Positions 32,344-41,696 of a stretch of DNA of 64,000 nucleotides are shown piece after piece. The stretch spans positions 248,001 through 312,000 of the forward strand of contig NZ_VSSP01000001.1 of assembly GCF_008312895.1 (NCBI RefSeq), written 5' to 3'. The DNA is from Luteimonas suaedae. Its GTDB lineage: Bacteria > Pseudomonadota > Gammaproteobacteria > Xanthomonadales > Xanthomonadaceae. How positions within the stretch are numbered: position 1 is the stretch's first letter; each line of letters begins with the position of its first letter. The position numbers and the translations under genes are program-made. Under the pieces are notes generated by a model that was not told the DNA's origin, searched no databases, and saw only the letters and a list, made by a program, of their open reading frames with translations.

Positions 32344-32486
32344 GTAGGAGCGCGCCATGCGCGCGATGCCGCGGGCATGGCGCCGCCAAATGATTTCGGC
32401 GACCGACGCGTTTTCCGGTTCACAACGGATCGCCGATGGCGGTGACCGCAGACATCGCCGGCATCGCGCGCATGGCGCGCTCCTAC
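32344..32486. repeat. Composite GTAG-REP element, copy C (subtype 1, divergent core)
   Basis: Same inverted arms as copies A and D (GTAGGAGCGCGCCATGCGCG) but a quite different core. Sits between ccmE and ccmF. Confidence 0.8.
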
Positions 32487-32503
32487 GAAGAGCCCGTGGC
32501 GGT

Positions 32504-32986
32504 TCAAGGAGCGGCGCTCTCGTCGGCCGGCGTTTCCACCCCGTGCTTCTCGTGCGCCATGCCCATCTTGTCGGCGACCTCCTTGGGCACGTAGGTCTCG
32601 TCGTGCTTGGCCAGCACCTGCTCGGCGACGAAGGTGCCGTGCTGCATGCGCCCGGTGGCGACCACCGCCTGGTTCTCGCGGAACAGGTCCGGCAGGATCC
32701 CGGTGTAGATCACCGGCAGTTCGGCGTCGCCGTCGGTGACCCGGAAGCTCGCCTGCATCGAGCCGCTTTCGCGGTGGAACGAGCCGTCCGCGACCATGCC
32801 GCCGAGGCGGAACCGCGCCTCGCCCGAGGCGACCGGCGCCCCCGCGCGGCCGTCGAGGATCTCGGCGGGCGTGTACAGATAGGCGACGTTGCGCTGCAGG
32901 GCGAGGGCGACCAGGGCGGTCGCCAGCGCGGCCGCGGCGACCAGCGCGACCACGAACCAGAGACGGCGGCGGCGGATCGGATTCAT
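32504..32986 (-). CDS. ccmE: Heme chaperone CcmE
   Basis: 160 residues from ATG 32986, overlapping ccmD by 4 bases. Anchor [23 protein letters not shown], then OB-fold beta domain with [14 protein letters not shown], and the heme-binding motif [13 protein letters not shown] in which His binds heme covalently (His130 in E. coli numbering). Carries heme from CcmC to CcmF in the periplasm. Confidence 0.95.
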   Translation of the reverse strand: MNPIRRRRLWFVVALVAAAALATALVALALQRNVAYLYTPAEILDGRAGAPVASGEARFRLGGMVADGSFHRESGSMQASFRVTDGDAELPVIYTGILPDLFRENQAVVATGRMQHGTFVAEQVLAKHDETYVPKEVADKMGMAHEKHGVETPADESAAP

Positions 32987-33147
32987 CGAGGCAGGTCCTG
33001 GGATGGTGTGGCAGCCGCGCGCCGCGCGGCCAGCAGCTTCACCGCGCGCAGCAGTTGGCGGGTGCGGATGCGCGGGGCGACGAAGTCCCACAGCAGCACG
33101 ACCACGAACACGAGGTAGGCGGCCAGCACGTAACTTCCGTAGGTCAT
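32983..33147 (-). CDS. ccmD: Heme exporter protein CcmD
   Basis: 54 residues, too short to be obvious but placed exactly between ccmC and ccmE with 4-base overlaps on both sides. One membrane helix ([18 protein letters not shown]) followed by a basic cytoplasmic tail ([18 protein letters not shown]), the CcmD pattern. Helps release holo-CcmE from CcmABC. Confidence 0.92.
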   Translation of the reverse strand: MTYGSYVLAAYLVFVVVLLWDFVAPRIRTRQLLRAVKLLAARRAAATPSQDLPR

Positions 33148-33893
33148 CGCGGCGCCTCCACCAGTTTGCGCACCCAGTCCTTGCCGGCCTCGCGGTGCAG
33201 GTTGTCGGCGCGCGCGCGCGCCAACAGCGAGCCGACGAACCACAGCTTGGTGCCGACCAGCATCCAGATCAACGGCGGCAGCATGCTGGCGTCCATCGAC
33301 GACTCGCCGATCACGCGGATGGTCTGGCCCTGGTGCAGCGAGTTCCACCACACCACCGAATAGCGGATCACCGGCAGCAGCGCCACGCCGACGATCGCCA
33401 GCAGCCCGGCGGCGCGCGCGGCGGCGCGGCGATCATCGATCGCGCCGTAGAGGCCGATCACGCCCAGGTACAGGAACAGCAGGATCAGCTCCGTGGTCAG
33501 GCGCGGGTCCCAGTCCCACCAGGTGCCCCACATCGGCTTGCCCCAGATGCTGCCGGTGGCCAGGGTGATCACGGTGAAGGCGGCGCCGATCGGCGCGCAG
33601 GCCATCGCCAGGATCTCGCACAGCTTGATCCGCCAGACCAGGGCGATGGCGGCGTACAGCGCCATCAGCGCATACACCGCCAGGCTCATCCAGGCGCTCG
33701 GTACGTGGATGTAGAGGATCCGGAAGCTGTCGCCCTGCTGGTAGTCGGCCGGCACCACGAACAAGGCGCCGTAGGCGCCCCAGGCCATGGCCAGCAGGCC
33801 CAGCGCATAGGACCACGGCGCCCAGCGCGCGGCGAAGCGGTCGAAGGTGGGCGGCGAGCCGAGTTGGTGGAACCAGCGGAGGACGGGATTCAT
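33144..33893 (-). CDS. ccmC: Heme exporter protein CcmC
   Basis: 249 residues, six membrane helices. WWD motif [20 protein letters not shown] near residue 120, flanked by conserved His in [10 protein letters not shown] and WWNSLHQG. Loads heme onto CcmE. Start ATG 33893; 42 bases downstream of ccmB. Confidence 0.96.
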   Translation of the reverse strand: MNPVLRWFHQLGSPPTFDRFAARWAPWSYALGLLAMAWGAYGALFVVPADYQQGDSFRILYIHVPSAWMSLAVYALMALYAAIALVWRIKLCEILAMACAPIGAAFTVITLATGSIWGKPMWGTWWDWDPRLTTELILLFLYLGVIGLYGAIDDRRAAARAAGLLAIVGVALLPVIRYSVVWWNSLHQGQTIRVIGESSMDASMLPPLIWMLVGTKLWFVGSLLARARADNLHREAGKDWVRKLVEAPR

Positions 33894-33935
33894 TCGTTTC
33901 TGTTCCCTCCGCCGCGCGGGCGAGGGTGGTTAGGG

Positions 33936-34628
33936 TCAGTTGAGGGCGATCCGGATCGCCGCCGCGGCGGCTGCCGGCGCCAGTACCAGCGCCAGCGCGA
34001 GGCCGGCGGCGAGCATCAGCAGGCCGCCGCCGGGGTCCTGTCCCTGCGCGGCGAGCGCGACGCTGCCGGCGCCGAACACCAGCACCGGCACGTACAGCGG
34101 CAACGCCAGCAGGGCCAACAGGATACCGGAGCGGCGCATGCCGACGGTTAATGCGGCCACCACGGCGCCGAGCAGGCTGAGCAGCGGCGTGCCCAGCGCC
34201 AGCCCCGCCAGCAGTGTCGGCAGCTGCGCCCGTGGCAATTGCAGCAGTTCGGCCAGCAGCGGCGTGGCCAGCAGCAGCGGCAGCGCGGTGGTGGCCCAGT
34301 GCAGTGCGGTGCGCACCAGCACCAGCCATGCCAGCGGTACCGGCGCCAGCATCCACTGCTCCAGCGAGCCGTCCTCGGCGTCGCCGCGGAACAGGGTGTC
34401 CAGCGCCAGCAGCCCGGACAGCAGTACCGCGACCCACAGCACCCCGGCGGCCACCCCGGCCAGGGTGTTGGCGTCGCCGCCCAGCGCCAGCGCGAACAGC
34501 ACGATCACCAGCAGCGCGAACAGCGCCGGTTGCAGGGCGTCGCCGCGGCGGCGCCAGAGCAGGCGCAGGTCGCGGGCCGCCAGTGCGGCCGCGGCGCCGA
34601 GCAGCCCGGGGAGTATTCGGTCGTTCAT
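33936..34628 (-). CDS. ccmB: Heme exporter protein CcmB
   Basis: 230 residues from ATG 34628. ABC-2 type membrane subunit with six helices. Recognisable blocks are RDLRLLWRRRGDALQPALFALLV, DTLFRGDAEDGSLEQWML and PLLSLLGAVVAALTVGMRRSG. Works with CcmA. The 298-base gap to ccmA holds a repeat element. Confidence 0.94.
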   Translation of the reverse strand: MNDRILPGLLGAAAALAARDLRLLWRRRGDALQPALFALLVIVLFALALGGDANTLAGVAAGVLWVAVLLSGLLALDTLFRGDAEDGSLEQWMLAPVPLAWLVLVRTALHWATTALPLLLATPLLAELLQLPRAQLPTLLAGLALGTPLLSLLGAVVAALTVGMRRSGILLALLALPLYVPVLVFGAGSVALAAQGQDPGGGLLMLAAGLALALVLAPAAAAAAIRIALN

Positions 34629-34674
34629 GCGTAGGCCCCATGGCGGCGATCCGCGACCTCGATCCGGACTGCTG

Positions 34675-34865
34675 CTCTCCCCCCTTTGAAAAAGGGGGGC
34701 AGGGGAGATTTGTGCAGTGCCCGGCCAGGGCGAATGCCGGAGCAAATCGCTGCGCGATTCCCGGCCCCCGCGCAGCGCGCGGGGGCGCTCAAGCCGCCGC
34801 AAGCCTGCGGCTTGCAAGCGACGGCTTTCGCCCCCCTCAATCCCCCTTTTTCAAAGGGGGAAGCT
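34675..34865. repeat. Inverted CCCCCTTTGAAAAAGGGGG element between ccmA and ccmB
   Basis: Two copies of the palindromic CCCCTTTGAAAAAGGGG-type block, about 34678-34699 and 34841-34861, in inverted orientation. They bracket about 140 bases with further hairpins (CCCCCGCGCAGCGCGCGGGGG; AAGCCTGCGGCTTGC). Resembles palindromic blocks seen between genes in many proteobacteria. No gene within. Confidence 0.75.
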
Positions 34866-34926
34866 GAAGCTTCGTCTCTGCGGCGTTTGCTGCCAGGCGG
34901 CCGCATGCCCACGTACGGGGCGCGCG

Positions 34927-35571
<645 letters not shown>

Positions 35572-35582
35572 CTGAGGGTTGG

Positions 35583-35695
35583 AAGTGAGTGGAGAGGAGT
35601 GAGAAACGAGTAAGAGCAAGCGCTTCCCTCGGTCGCTCTTGACGGGGAAACACTCGTTTCTCACTCCTCCACACTCGTTTCTCGCCCTATTGTAT
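35583..35695. repeat. GAGTGAGAAACGAG repeat cluster upstream of ccmA
   Basis: AGTGAGTGGAGAGGAGTGAG, then GAAACGAG, with inverted copies (CACTCGTTTCTCACTCC and CACTCGTTTCTCG) about 60 bases later. Same family as 25640-25883 and 63290-63440. Reaches the stop codon of the DUF3293 gene. Confidence 0.78.
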
Positions 35696-36157
35696 CCAGT
35701 CGACGTACGGGTGCGGCGGCAACGAAGCCGGCCGCGTCGCGTCCATCCGCAGCCGCACCGGTTCGCCGCGCGGCCAGTGCAGCGTGCCGAGCTGGCCGAA
35801 GCGCCGCGCCAGCGCGTCGAGCGCGGGGACGTCGATGTCGAGCACGATCCAGCTCGGTTCGCGCCAGCTGCGGTCCGGCGCCGAGGCGAACGCGTGCACG
35901 CCTTTCCAGCCCTCAGCGTGGATCGCGGCGTACAAGCGTTCGTCGTCGGCGCGATTGACCTCCTCGGCGCGCGGCGCGGAATGCGGATTCCAGGCCGACA
36001 GCAGGCCGAAGCGTCGCGCCAGCGGGAATGCGCGTTCGATCTCCGGTGCCGGTTCGCCGATGTGGATCGCGTGCCAATGGCCGCGTAGCCGCCAGCGATA
36101 GATGGCGGCAAGATAGCTGCGCTGCAGTTCGGACAGCGTGTCGTCGTCGAGTGTCAC
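35687..36157 (-). CDS. DUF3293 protein
   Basis: 156 residues. [20 protein letters not shown], then [22 protein letters not shown] (the WNPxS...N block typical of DUF3293) and [21 protein letters not shown]. No signal or membrane segment. Function unknown. Divergent from the aminotransferase with 52 bases between; it could share a transcript with ccmA across the repeat, but that is doubtful. Confidence 0.8.
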   Translation of the reverse strand: MTLDDDTLSELQRSYLAAIYRWRLRGHWHAIHIGEPAPEIERAFPLARRFGLLSAWNPHSAPRAEEVNRADDERLYAAIHAEGWKGVHAFASAPDRSWREPSWIVLDIDVPALDALARRFGQLGTLHWPRGEPVRLRMDATRPASLPPHPYVDWIQ

Positions 36158-36209
36158 GGCGGCGGTTAAACTCCGGATGGCTCCCCCCTTTGCAGGTTAG
36201 CGAAACGCG

Positions 36210-37358
36210 ATGAAACCCGATACCAAGCTGCCGAAGGTCGGCACCACGATCTTCACGGTGATGTCGCAGCTGGCGGCCGAGCACGAAGCGGTCAACCTCG
36301 GCCAGGGGTTTCCCGACTTTCCGGTGCCGGCGCGGCTGGTGGAGGAACTCGACCGCGCCACGCGCGCGGGCCACAACCAATACGCGCCGATGACCGGAAT
36401 TCCCGCCCTGCGCCAGGCGATCGCGGCCAAGACCGCGCGCGTGTACGGGGTGCGGCCCGATCCGGACGCCGAGATCACCGTCACCAGCGGCGCGACCGAG
36501 GCGATCTTCAACGCCGTGCAGGCGGTGGTGCGCGCCGGCGACGAGGTGATCGTGCTCGATCCGGCCTACGACAGCTACGAGCCGGCGATCGAGCTGGCCG
36601 GCGCGCGCGCGGTGCACGTGCCGCTGGATCCGCAGACGTTCGCGCCGGACTGGCAGCGCATCGGCGATGCGATCGGGCCCAAGACCAGCATGCTGATGAT
36701 CAATTCACCGCACAATCCCTCCGGTGCGATGCTGTCGGCCGAAGACATGGACACGCTGGCCGACTTGCTGCGCGACAGCGGCGTCTGGCTGCTTTCGGAC
36801 GAGGTCTACGAACACATCGTCTTCGACGGCGCGCGCCACGAGTCGGTACTGCGCCATCCGGAACTGCGCGCGCGCGCGTTCGTGGTGTCGAGCTTCGGCA
36901 AGACCTACCACTGCACCGGCTGGAAGCTGGGCTACTGCATCGCGCCGCCGGCGCTGTCGGCCGAGTTCCGCAAGGTGCACCAGTACAACGTGTTCTGCAC
37001 CTTCGCCCCGGCCCAGCATGCGTTCGCGGCGATGCTGGAGGCGGAACCGGAGCACTACGAGCAACTGGGCGCGTTCTACCAGGCCAAGCGCGACCGCTTC
37101 CGCGAGCAGCTGCTGACCACGAAGCTGCGACCGTTGCCGGTCCCGGGCGGTTACTTCCAGTTGGTCGACTATTCCGCCGTCAGCGATCTCGACGATGCCG
37201 CCTTCTGCCGCTGGCTGACGCGCGAGCGGGGCGTGGCGGCGATCCCGCTGTCGCCGTTCTACGAAACGCCGCCGGCCGGCCAGCGCCTGGCGCGGCTGTG
37301 CTTCGCCAAGAACGCCGCGACCCTGGATGCCGCGATCGAGCGGTTGCAGCGGCTTTGA
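36210..37358 (+). CDS. Methionine aminotransferase (class I PLP enzyme)
   Basis: 382 residues. Fold type I aminotransferase: NLGQGFPDFPVPARLVEEL, TSGATEAIFNAVQAV, NSPHNPSGAML, LSDEVYEHIVFDG and PLP-binding Lys in SSFGKTYHCTGWKLGY near residue 235. The last block is typical of the YbdL/MtnE and kynurenine/glutamine transaminase group. Paired with an omega-amidase downstream, it fits the final step of methionine salvage: 4-methylthio-2-oxobutyrate is transaminated with glutamine and the resulting oxoglutaramate is hydrolysed. Confidence 0.88.
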   Translation: MKPDTKLPKVGTTIFTVMSQLAAEHEAVNLGQGFPDFPVPARLVEELDRATRAGHNQYAPMTGIPALRQAIAAKTARVYGVRPDPDAEITVTSGATEAIFNAVQAVVRAGDEVIVLDPAYDSYEPAIELAGARAVHVPLDPQTFAPDWQRIGDAIGPKTSMLMINSPHNPSGAMLSAEDMDTLADLLRDSGVWLLSDEVYEHIVFDGARHESVLRHPELRARAFVVSSFGKTYHCTGWKLGYCIAPPALSAEFRKVHQYNVFCTFAPAQHAFAAMLEAEPEHYEQLGAFYQAKRDRFREQLLTTKLRPLPVPGGYFQLVDYSAVSDLDDAAFCRWLTRERGVAAIPLSPFYETPPAGQRLARLCFAKNAATLDAAIERLQRL

Positions 37359-37361
37359 CGG

Positions 37362-37480
37362 GATTGGTGATTCGTGATTCGTGATTTGTGATTCGCAAAA
37401 GCAATAATCTTGCCCTGCGGCGCTTACCAATCACCGGCCACCGATCGCCAACACCAATCACCAATCACCAATCACGAACC
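37362..37480. repeat. TGATTCGTGATT inverted simple repeat
   Basis: Rightward GATTGGTGATTCGTGATTCG copies at 37362-37395, then the complementary ACCAATCACCAATCACGAA copies at 37425-37480, with an AT-rich spacer. Can form a long hairpin in the transcript between the aminotransferase and omega-amidase genes. Confidence 0.78.
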
Positions 37481-37494
37481 TTCACGGCTCTCCA

Positions 37495-38292
37495 ATGAAC
37501 AACCTGCGCATCTCCCTGGTCCAGGGCATCACCCGCTGGCGCGATCCGGCCGGTAACCGCGACTACTACGGCGACCTCATCGGTCCGCTGCACGGGATCA
37601 CCGACGTGGTGATCCTGCCGGAAACCTTCACCAGCGGCTTCTCCAACGACGCCATCGACGAGGCCGAGACCATGGACGGGCCGACCGTTGCATGGATGCG
37701 TGAGCAGTCGGTCGCGCTGGACGCCGCGGTCACCGGCAGCGTGCAGCTGCGCACCGATGCCGGCGTGTTCAACCGCATGCTGTGGGCGACGCCGGACGGC
37801 GACCTGCAGTGCTACGACAAGCGCCACCTGTTCCGCTACGCGCGCGAGCACGAGCGCTACAGCGCCGGCCGCGAACGGCTCACGGTGGAATGGAAGGGCT
37901 GGCGGATCTGTCCGCTGGTCTGCTACGACCTGCGTTTCCCGGCGTTCGCACGCAATCGCTACGACGTCGAGCGCGCGGGTGCGCTCGACTACGACCTGCA
38001 GATCTATGTCGCCAACTGGCCGGCGGCGCGTGCCTACGCCTGGAAGACCCTGCTGCGCGCGCGCGCGATCGAGAACCTGTGCTACGTCGCCGGGCTCAAC
38101 CGCGTGGGCCGCGACGGCAACGACATCGACTACGCCGGCGACAGCGCGGTGATCGACTTCCTCGGCCATGCGGTCAGTGAATCGACCGACGAGGAGGTCG
38201 TGACCACGACCACGCTGCTGGCGCAGGAACTCGCCGCATACCGTGAGCGCTTCCCGGCGATGCTCGACGGTGACGCGTTCGAGCTGAAGTAG
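37495..38292 (+). CDS. Omega-amidase (Nit2/YafV-like, nitrilase superfamily)
   Basis: 265 residues. Catalytic triad visible: Glu in ILPETFTSGFS near residue 43, Lys in CYDKRHLFRYA near 109, Cys in LVCYDLRFPAF near 142. The extra Glu of this superfamily lies in the HLFRYAREHERY region. Deamidates 2-oxoglutaramate or 2-oxosuccinamate to the keto acid. Coupled to the upstream methionine/glutamine transaminase. Cytosolic. Confidence 0.9.
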   Translation: MNNLRISLVQGITRWRDPAGNRDYYGDLIGPLHGITDVVILPETFTSGFSNDAIDEAETMDGPTVAWMREQSVALDAAVTGSVQLRTDAGVFNRMLWATPDGDLQCYDKRHLFRYAREHERYSAGRERLTVEWKGWRICPLVCYDLRFPAFARNRYDVERAGALDYDLQIYVANWPAARAYAWKTLLRARAIENLCYVAGLNRVGRDGNDIDYAGDSAVIDFLGHAVSESTDEEVVTTTTLLAQELAAYRERFPAMLDGDAFELK

Positions 38293-38345
38293 GCGAAAGC
38301 GCCGCCCGGGCTACGGGTGTTTTCGCCGTTCTTCCAAACGACGAC

Positions 38346-38409
38346 GGTGGGCTGAAGCCCACCCTGTGCCTATGCCTGGTATTCGCAATAGGGTGGGCCT
38401 TGGCCCACC
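38346..38409. repeat. GGTGGGCC palindrome pair
   Basis: GGTGGGCTGAAGCCCACC and GGTGGGCCTTGGCCCACC separated by CTGTGCCTATGCCTGGTATT and ten more bases. Same family as 41071-41204 and 41657-41674. Lies in the 240-base gap before nfeD. Confidence 0.82.
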
Positions 38410-38534
38410 GTTAGGCGTGCGCATCGCGATTCCGCCGTACAGACGGGGTAAGCCCGCAGGCACGTCTTGCCACCGTTTTTACGGAACATGCGGTTCACTG
38501 ACGCTCCGGACGGATCGCGTCGCCCCATCGGGGG

Positions 38535-40007
38535 ATGGGCATGACATTGAACGCACGGGCGTGCTGCCTGCTCCTGCTGCTCGGGCTGGCATCGGCGCTG
38601 TTTGCCGCGCAACGGGAGGCCCCGCCGCCTGCCAACGGTGGCGTGCTGCTGATCGACATCAAGGGCGGGATCGGCCCGGCCACCAGTGACCATGTGCGGC
38701 GCGGGCTGGAGCAGGCGGCAGAGGAAGGCGCGGGCGCATTGGTATTGCGCATCGACACCCCGGGCGGGCTCGATGCCGCCACCCGCGACATCAACCAGGC
38801 GATCCTGGCGGCCGAGGTGCCGGTGATTGCCTGGGTGGCACCGTCCGGCGCACGCGCCGCCAGCGCCGGCACCTACATCGTCTACGCCAGCCATCTCGCG
38901 GCCATGGCGCCGGCCACCGCGCTGGGCGCGGCGACGCCGGTCGCGCTGGGCGGAGGCGCGCCGCCGGGCGGCGCCGAGGACGACGGGGCGAAGCCCGACG
39001 ACGGCCAGGAAGACGAGGGCCGGAACGAGGACGATGGGCCACAGGAGGACGCGCAGGAGCGCGCGCGTGGCGCCGGCTCCGCTTCCGAGCGCAAGGCCAT
39101 CAACGACTCGGTAGCCTACCTGCGCAGTCTGGCCGAACTGCGCGGCCGCGACGTCGATTTCGCCGAGGAGGCGGTGCGCGATGCCGCCACCCTGACCGCG
39201 CGCCAGGCGCGCGCGCGCGGCGTCGTCGAGATCGTCGCCGCCGATCTCGACGCATTGCTCGCGCAGGCAGACGGCCGTGAAGTCGCGCTCGCCGGCGGCG
39301 CTGTCACGCTAGCGGTCGCCGGGGCATCCGTCACCGAAATCACGCCGGACTGGCGCGTCAAGCTGCTGTCGGTGCTCACCGAGCCCACGGTCGCCTACCT
39401 GCTGTTGCTGGTCGGTCTGTACGGACTGCTGTTCGAAGGCTACAGCCCCGGCGCGATCGTGCCCGGCGTGATCGGCGGCATCAGCCTGCTGTTGGGGCTG
39501 TATGCGCTGCAGGTGCTGCCGGTGAACTACGCTGGCGTCGCGCTGATCGTGCTCGGCGTGGCGCTGATGACCGCGGAACTGGCGGTGCCAAGTTTCGGCG
39601 CGCTTGGCATCGGCGGCTTGGCGGCGCTGATGGTGGGCTCGGTGATCCTGTTCGAGGACGCGCCCGGTTTCGGCGTGCCGGGCCGGTTGATCGCCTCGAT
39701 CGGCGTCACCAGCGGCTTGGCGTTCATGGGCGTGCTGTGGCTGGCGGTGCGTGCGCGCCGCAGGCCGGTGGTCAGCGGCCGCGAGGAACTGGTCGGCCAC
39801 GAGGCCGTCGCCGCCGATGATTTCTCCGGCCGCGGGCGGGTGCGCATCCGCGGCGAACTGTGGCAGGCCGATGCCGCCGGACCGGTACGCGCGGGACAGC
39901 GCGTGCGCGTGCTGGCGATCGACGGCCTGGTGTTGCGTGTCGCTCCGCTCGACGGCGGCGACGGACCAGACGAACGACTTTCCGAACCGAGCGAGGCCGC
40001 GTCATGA
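38535..40007 (+). CDS. nfeD: NfeD-family membrane serine protease (NfeD1b/1510-N type)
   Basis: 490 residues (ATG 38535; ATG 38541 equally possible). Signal peptide to about residue 25, then a ClpP-like protease domain with [14 protein letters not shown] and [16 protein letters not shown] (catalytic Ser near residue 110). The catalytic Lys is probable in [12 protein letters not shown] near 190. An acidic insertion (residues 140-180) separates these. Next come four or five membrane helices ([19 protein letters not shown] onward) and a C-terminal OB-fold NfeD domain ([16 protein letters not shown]). Operates with the SPFH protein next door: NfeD-stomatin pairs act in membrane quality control and microdomain formation. 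Confidence 0.92.
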   Translation: MGMTLNARACCLLLLLGLASALFAAQREAPPPANGGVLLIDIKGGIGPATSDHVRRGLEQAAEEGAGALVLRIDTPGGLDAATRDINQAILAAEVPVIAWVAPSGARAASAGTYIVYASHLAAMAPATALGAATPVALGGGAPPGGAEDDGAKPDDGQEDEGRNEDDGPQEDAQERARGAGSASERKAINDSVAYLRSLAELRGRDVDFAEEAVRDAATLTARQARARGVVEIVAADLDALLAQADGREVALAGGAVTLAVAGASVTEITPDWRVKLLSVLTEPTVAYLLLLVGLYGLLFEGYSPGAIVPGVIGGISLLLGLYALQVLPVNYAGVALIVLGVALMTAELAVPSFGALGIGGLAALMVGSVILFEDAPGFGVPGRLIASIGVTSGLAFMGVLWLAVRARRRPVVSGREELVGHEAVAADDFSGRGRVRIRGELWQADAAGPVRAGQRVRVLAIDGLVLRVAPLDGGDGPDERLSEPSEAAS

Positions 40008-40759
40008 ACCTGATCGCCCTGTTTCCCGTCATCCTGATCGTGGTGGTCGCGCTGTTCAGCGCGATCAAGATCCTGCGCGAGTACGAGCGCGGGGTGGTGT
40101 TCCAGCTCGGACGCTTCTGGAAGGTCAAGGGACCGGGCCTGATCATCCTGATCCCGGTGGTGCAGACGATGGAGCGGATCGACCTGCGCACCATCGTGAT
40201 GGACGTGCCGTCGCAGGACCTGATCACGCGCGACAACGTCTCGGTGAAGGTCAACGCCGTGGTGTACTTCCGCGTGGTGGACCCGCAGAAGGCGATCATC
40301 AACGTCGAGCACTTCTACGACGCCATCAGCCAGCTCGCGCAGACCACGCTGCGCTCGGTGCTGGGCCAGCACGACCTGGACGAGTTGCTGTCCGAGCGCG
40401 ACAAGCTCAACAACGACATCCAGACCATCCTCGACCAGCAGACCGACGCCTGGGGCGTGAAGGTCGCCAACGTCGAGATCAAGCACGTCGACATCAACGA
40501 GACCATGGTGCGGGCGATGGCGCGCCAGGCCGAGGCCGAGCGCCAGCGCCGCGCCAAGGTGATCCACGCCGAGGGCGAGCAGCAGGCCGCGCAGAAACTG
40601 GTCGAGGCGGCCAAGCTGTTGGGTGCGGACCCGCGCGCGATCCAGCTACGCTACCTGTCGACGTTGACCGACATCGCCGGCGACAAGAACTCGACGATCG
40701 TGTTCCCGCTGCCGATTGACTTCATCGAAACGCTGATCAAGCGTGGCGACGCTTCCTGA
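40004..40759 (+). CDS. SPFH/stomatin-like membrane protein
   Basis: 251 residues from ATG 40004, ATGA overlap with nfeD. N-terminal membrane helix [19 protein letters not shown], then a prohibitin-homology domain: [72 protein letters not shown] coiled-coil rich tail ([20 protein letters not shown]) follows. Slipin-type partner of NfeD1b. Confidence 0.94.
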   Translation: MNLIALFPVILIVVVALFSAIKILREYERGVVFQLGRFWKVKGPGLIILIPVVQTMERIDLRTIVMDVPSQDLITRDNVSVKVNAVVYFRVVDPQKAIINVEHFYDAISQLAQTTLRSVLGQHDLDELLSERDKLNNDIQTILDQQTDAWGVKVANVEIKHVDINETMVRAMARQAEAERQRRAKVIHAEGEQQAAQKLVEAAKLLGADPRAIQLRYLSTLTDIAGDKNSTIVFPLPIDFIETLIKRGDAS

Positions 40760-40780
40760 TCCGGACGCGGAGGAACTTTC

Positions 40781-41068
40781 ATGGGACAGTTCGCCGAGCA
40801 GGTCTATACCCGGCAGGAAGACATCGCGCGGATCGAAGCCAGCGCCACACAGCTGCACGACGAGGCCTGGGTGGCGCTGACGCTGGAAGACGGCGGCACC
40901 GTCGAGGGCGTGGTGGCGGTGCGGCCGGTCGTGCAGACCTTTCGCGACCCGCAGGGTCGGGAGGGGATCAATGCCGTGGTGCGCATCGACGACGCCGGGG
41001 ATCAGGCCGTGGCGCATTACATCTGGCTCGATCGCATCCGCGAGATCCGGCACCTCGGAAGTTCCTAG
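40781..41068 (+). CDS. DUF3247 protein
   Basis: 95 residues; GAGGAAC upstream of the ATG. GQFAEQVYTRQEDIARIEAS, then VALTLEDGGTVEGVVAVRPVVQTFRD and EGINAVVRIDD, an Sm-like small beta-barrel pattern. From memory DUF3247 is essentially confined to Xanthomonadales, so it supports the taxonomic call. Function unknown. 21 bases after the SPFH gene, probably one operon. Confidence 0.88.
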   Translation: MGQFAEQVYTRQEDIARIEASATQLHDEAWVALTLEDGGTVEGVVAVRPVVQTFRDPQGREGINAVVRIDDAGDQAVAHYIWLDRIREIRHLGSS

Positions 41069-41070
41069 GT

Positions 41071-41204
41071 GGTGGGCCGAGGCCCACCCTGTGCCCGGTA
41101 TTCGCGACGGTGGCCCGAGGCCCACCCTATGGCCGGTATTCGCGACGGTGGGCCAAGGCCCACCCTATGGCTGGTATTCACGATACGGTTGGCCTTGGTC
41201 CGCC
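41071..41204. repeat. Four tandem GGTGGGCC palindromes
   Basis: Four units of the type GGTGGGCCGAGGCCCACC (the last degenerate), spaced by CTATGGCCGGTATTCGCGAC-like 18-20-base linkers, so a period of about 38. Each unit is a perfect or near-perfect hairpin with compensating changes (CC/GG, CCAAGG, CCTTGG centres). Confidence 0.88.
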
Positions 41205-41237
41205 GTATGCGCATACGTGAGAGGGAGGTCGATAGAC

Positions 41238-41585
41238 ATGGTCGAGACGCAAGCGATCCTTCGCAAGTGGTCGGGGCGCATCCGGACAACCGATCGGCAG
41301 GCGTATGTCGCCTATGTCGTGGACACGGGAGCGGGGGACTACGAAAAGACACCCGGCAACCTCGGTTACCAGATCCTGCTCAGGGATCTGGGCAACGGGA
41401 CCACGGAGGTGACGACGCTGAGCTGGTGGGAATCAATGGACGCGATCCGCCACTTCGCGGGTCCCGAGCCCGGGATTGCGCGCTACTACCCGGACGACGA
41501 CCGGTTCCTGCTCGATCGCCCGGAGCATGTCGAGCACCACACTGTGGTTGCAGGGCAGGTCCACGCGGTGCGCGCGGCATCCTGA
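41238..41585 (+). CDS. Antibiotic biosynthesis monooxygenase-like small protein
   Basis: 115 residues from ATG 41238 (GGGAGG upstream). Sequence WSGRIRTTDRQAYVAYVVDTGAGDY, NLGYQILLRDLGNGTTEVTTLSWWESMDAIRHFAGPE and IARYYPDDDRFLLDRPEHVEHH gives a dimeric ferredoxin-like (ABM superfamily) pattern. Enzymatic role not certain; many such proteins are heme-degrading, quinone-acting or merely binding. Isolated between repeat clusters. Confidence 0.7.
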   Translation: MVETQAILRKWSGRIRTTDRQAYVAYVVDTGAGDYEKTPGNLGYQILLRDLGNGTTEVTTLSWWESMDAIRHFAGPEPGIARYYPDDDRFLLDRPEHVEHHTVVAGQVHAVRAAS

Positions 41586-41656
41586 AGGCGGTGGATGTAC
41601 TTCGAGGAGAGGTGTGCCGCTTACGAGCCATAGGCCCGCGCACGCATGAACGCCTC

Positions 41657-41674
41657 GGTGGGCCTTGGCCCACC
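41657..41674. repeat. Single GGTGGGCC palindrome
   Basis: GGTGGGCCTTGGCCCACC, a perfect hairpin between the small ABM-like gene and the end of rluB. Could double as a weak terminator, though no T-run follows. Confidence 0.75.
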
Positions 41675-41696
41675 GCACGGGGTTGCTTGGGAGAAA

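Noticed and set aside
41071-41204. Possible CRISPR-like periodic repeat
   Set aside because: Only four units, with conserved linkers rather than unique spacers; a palindrome array.
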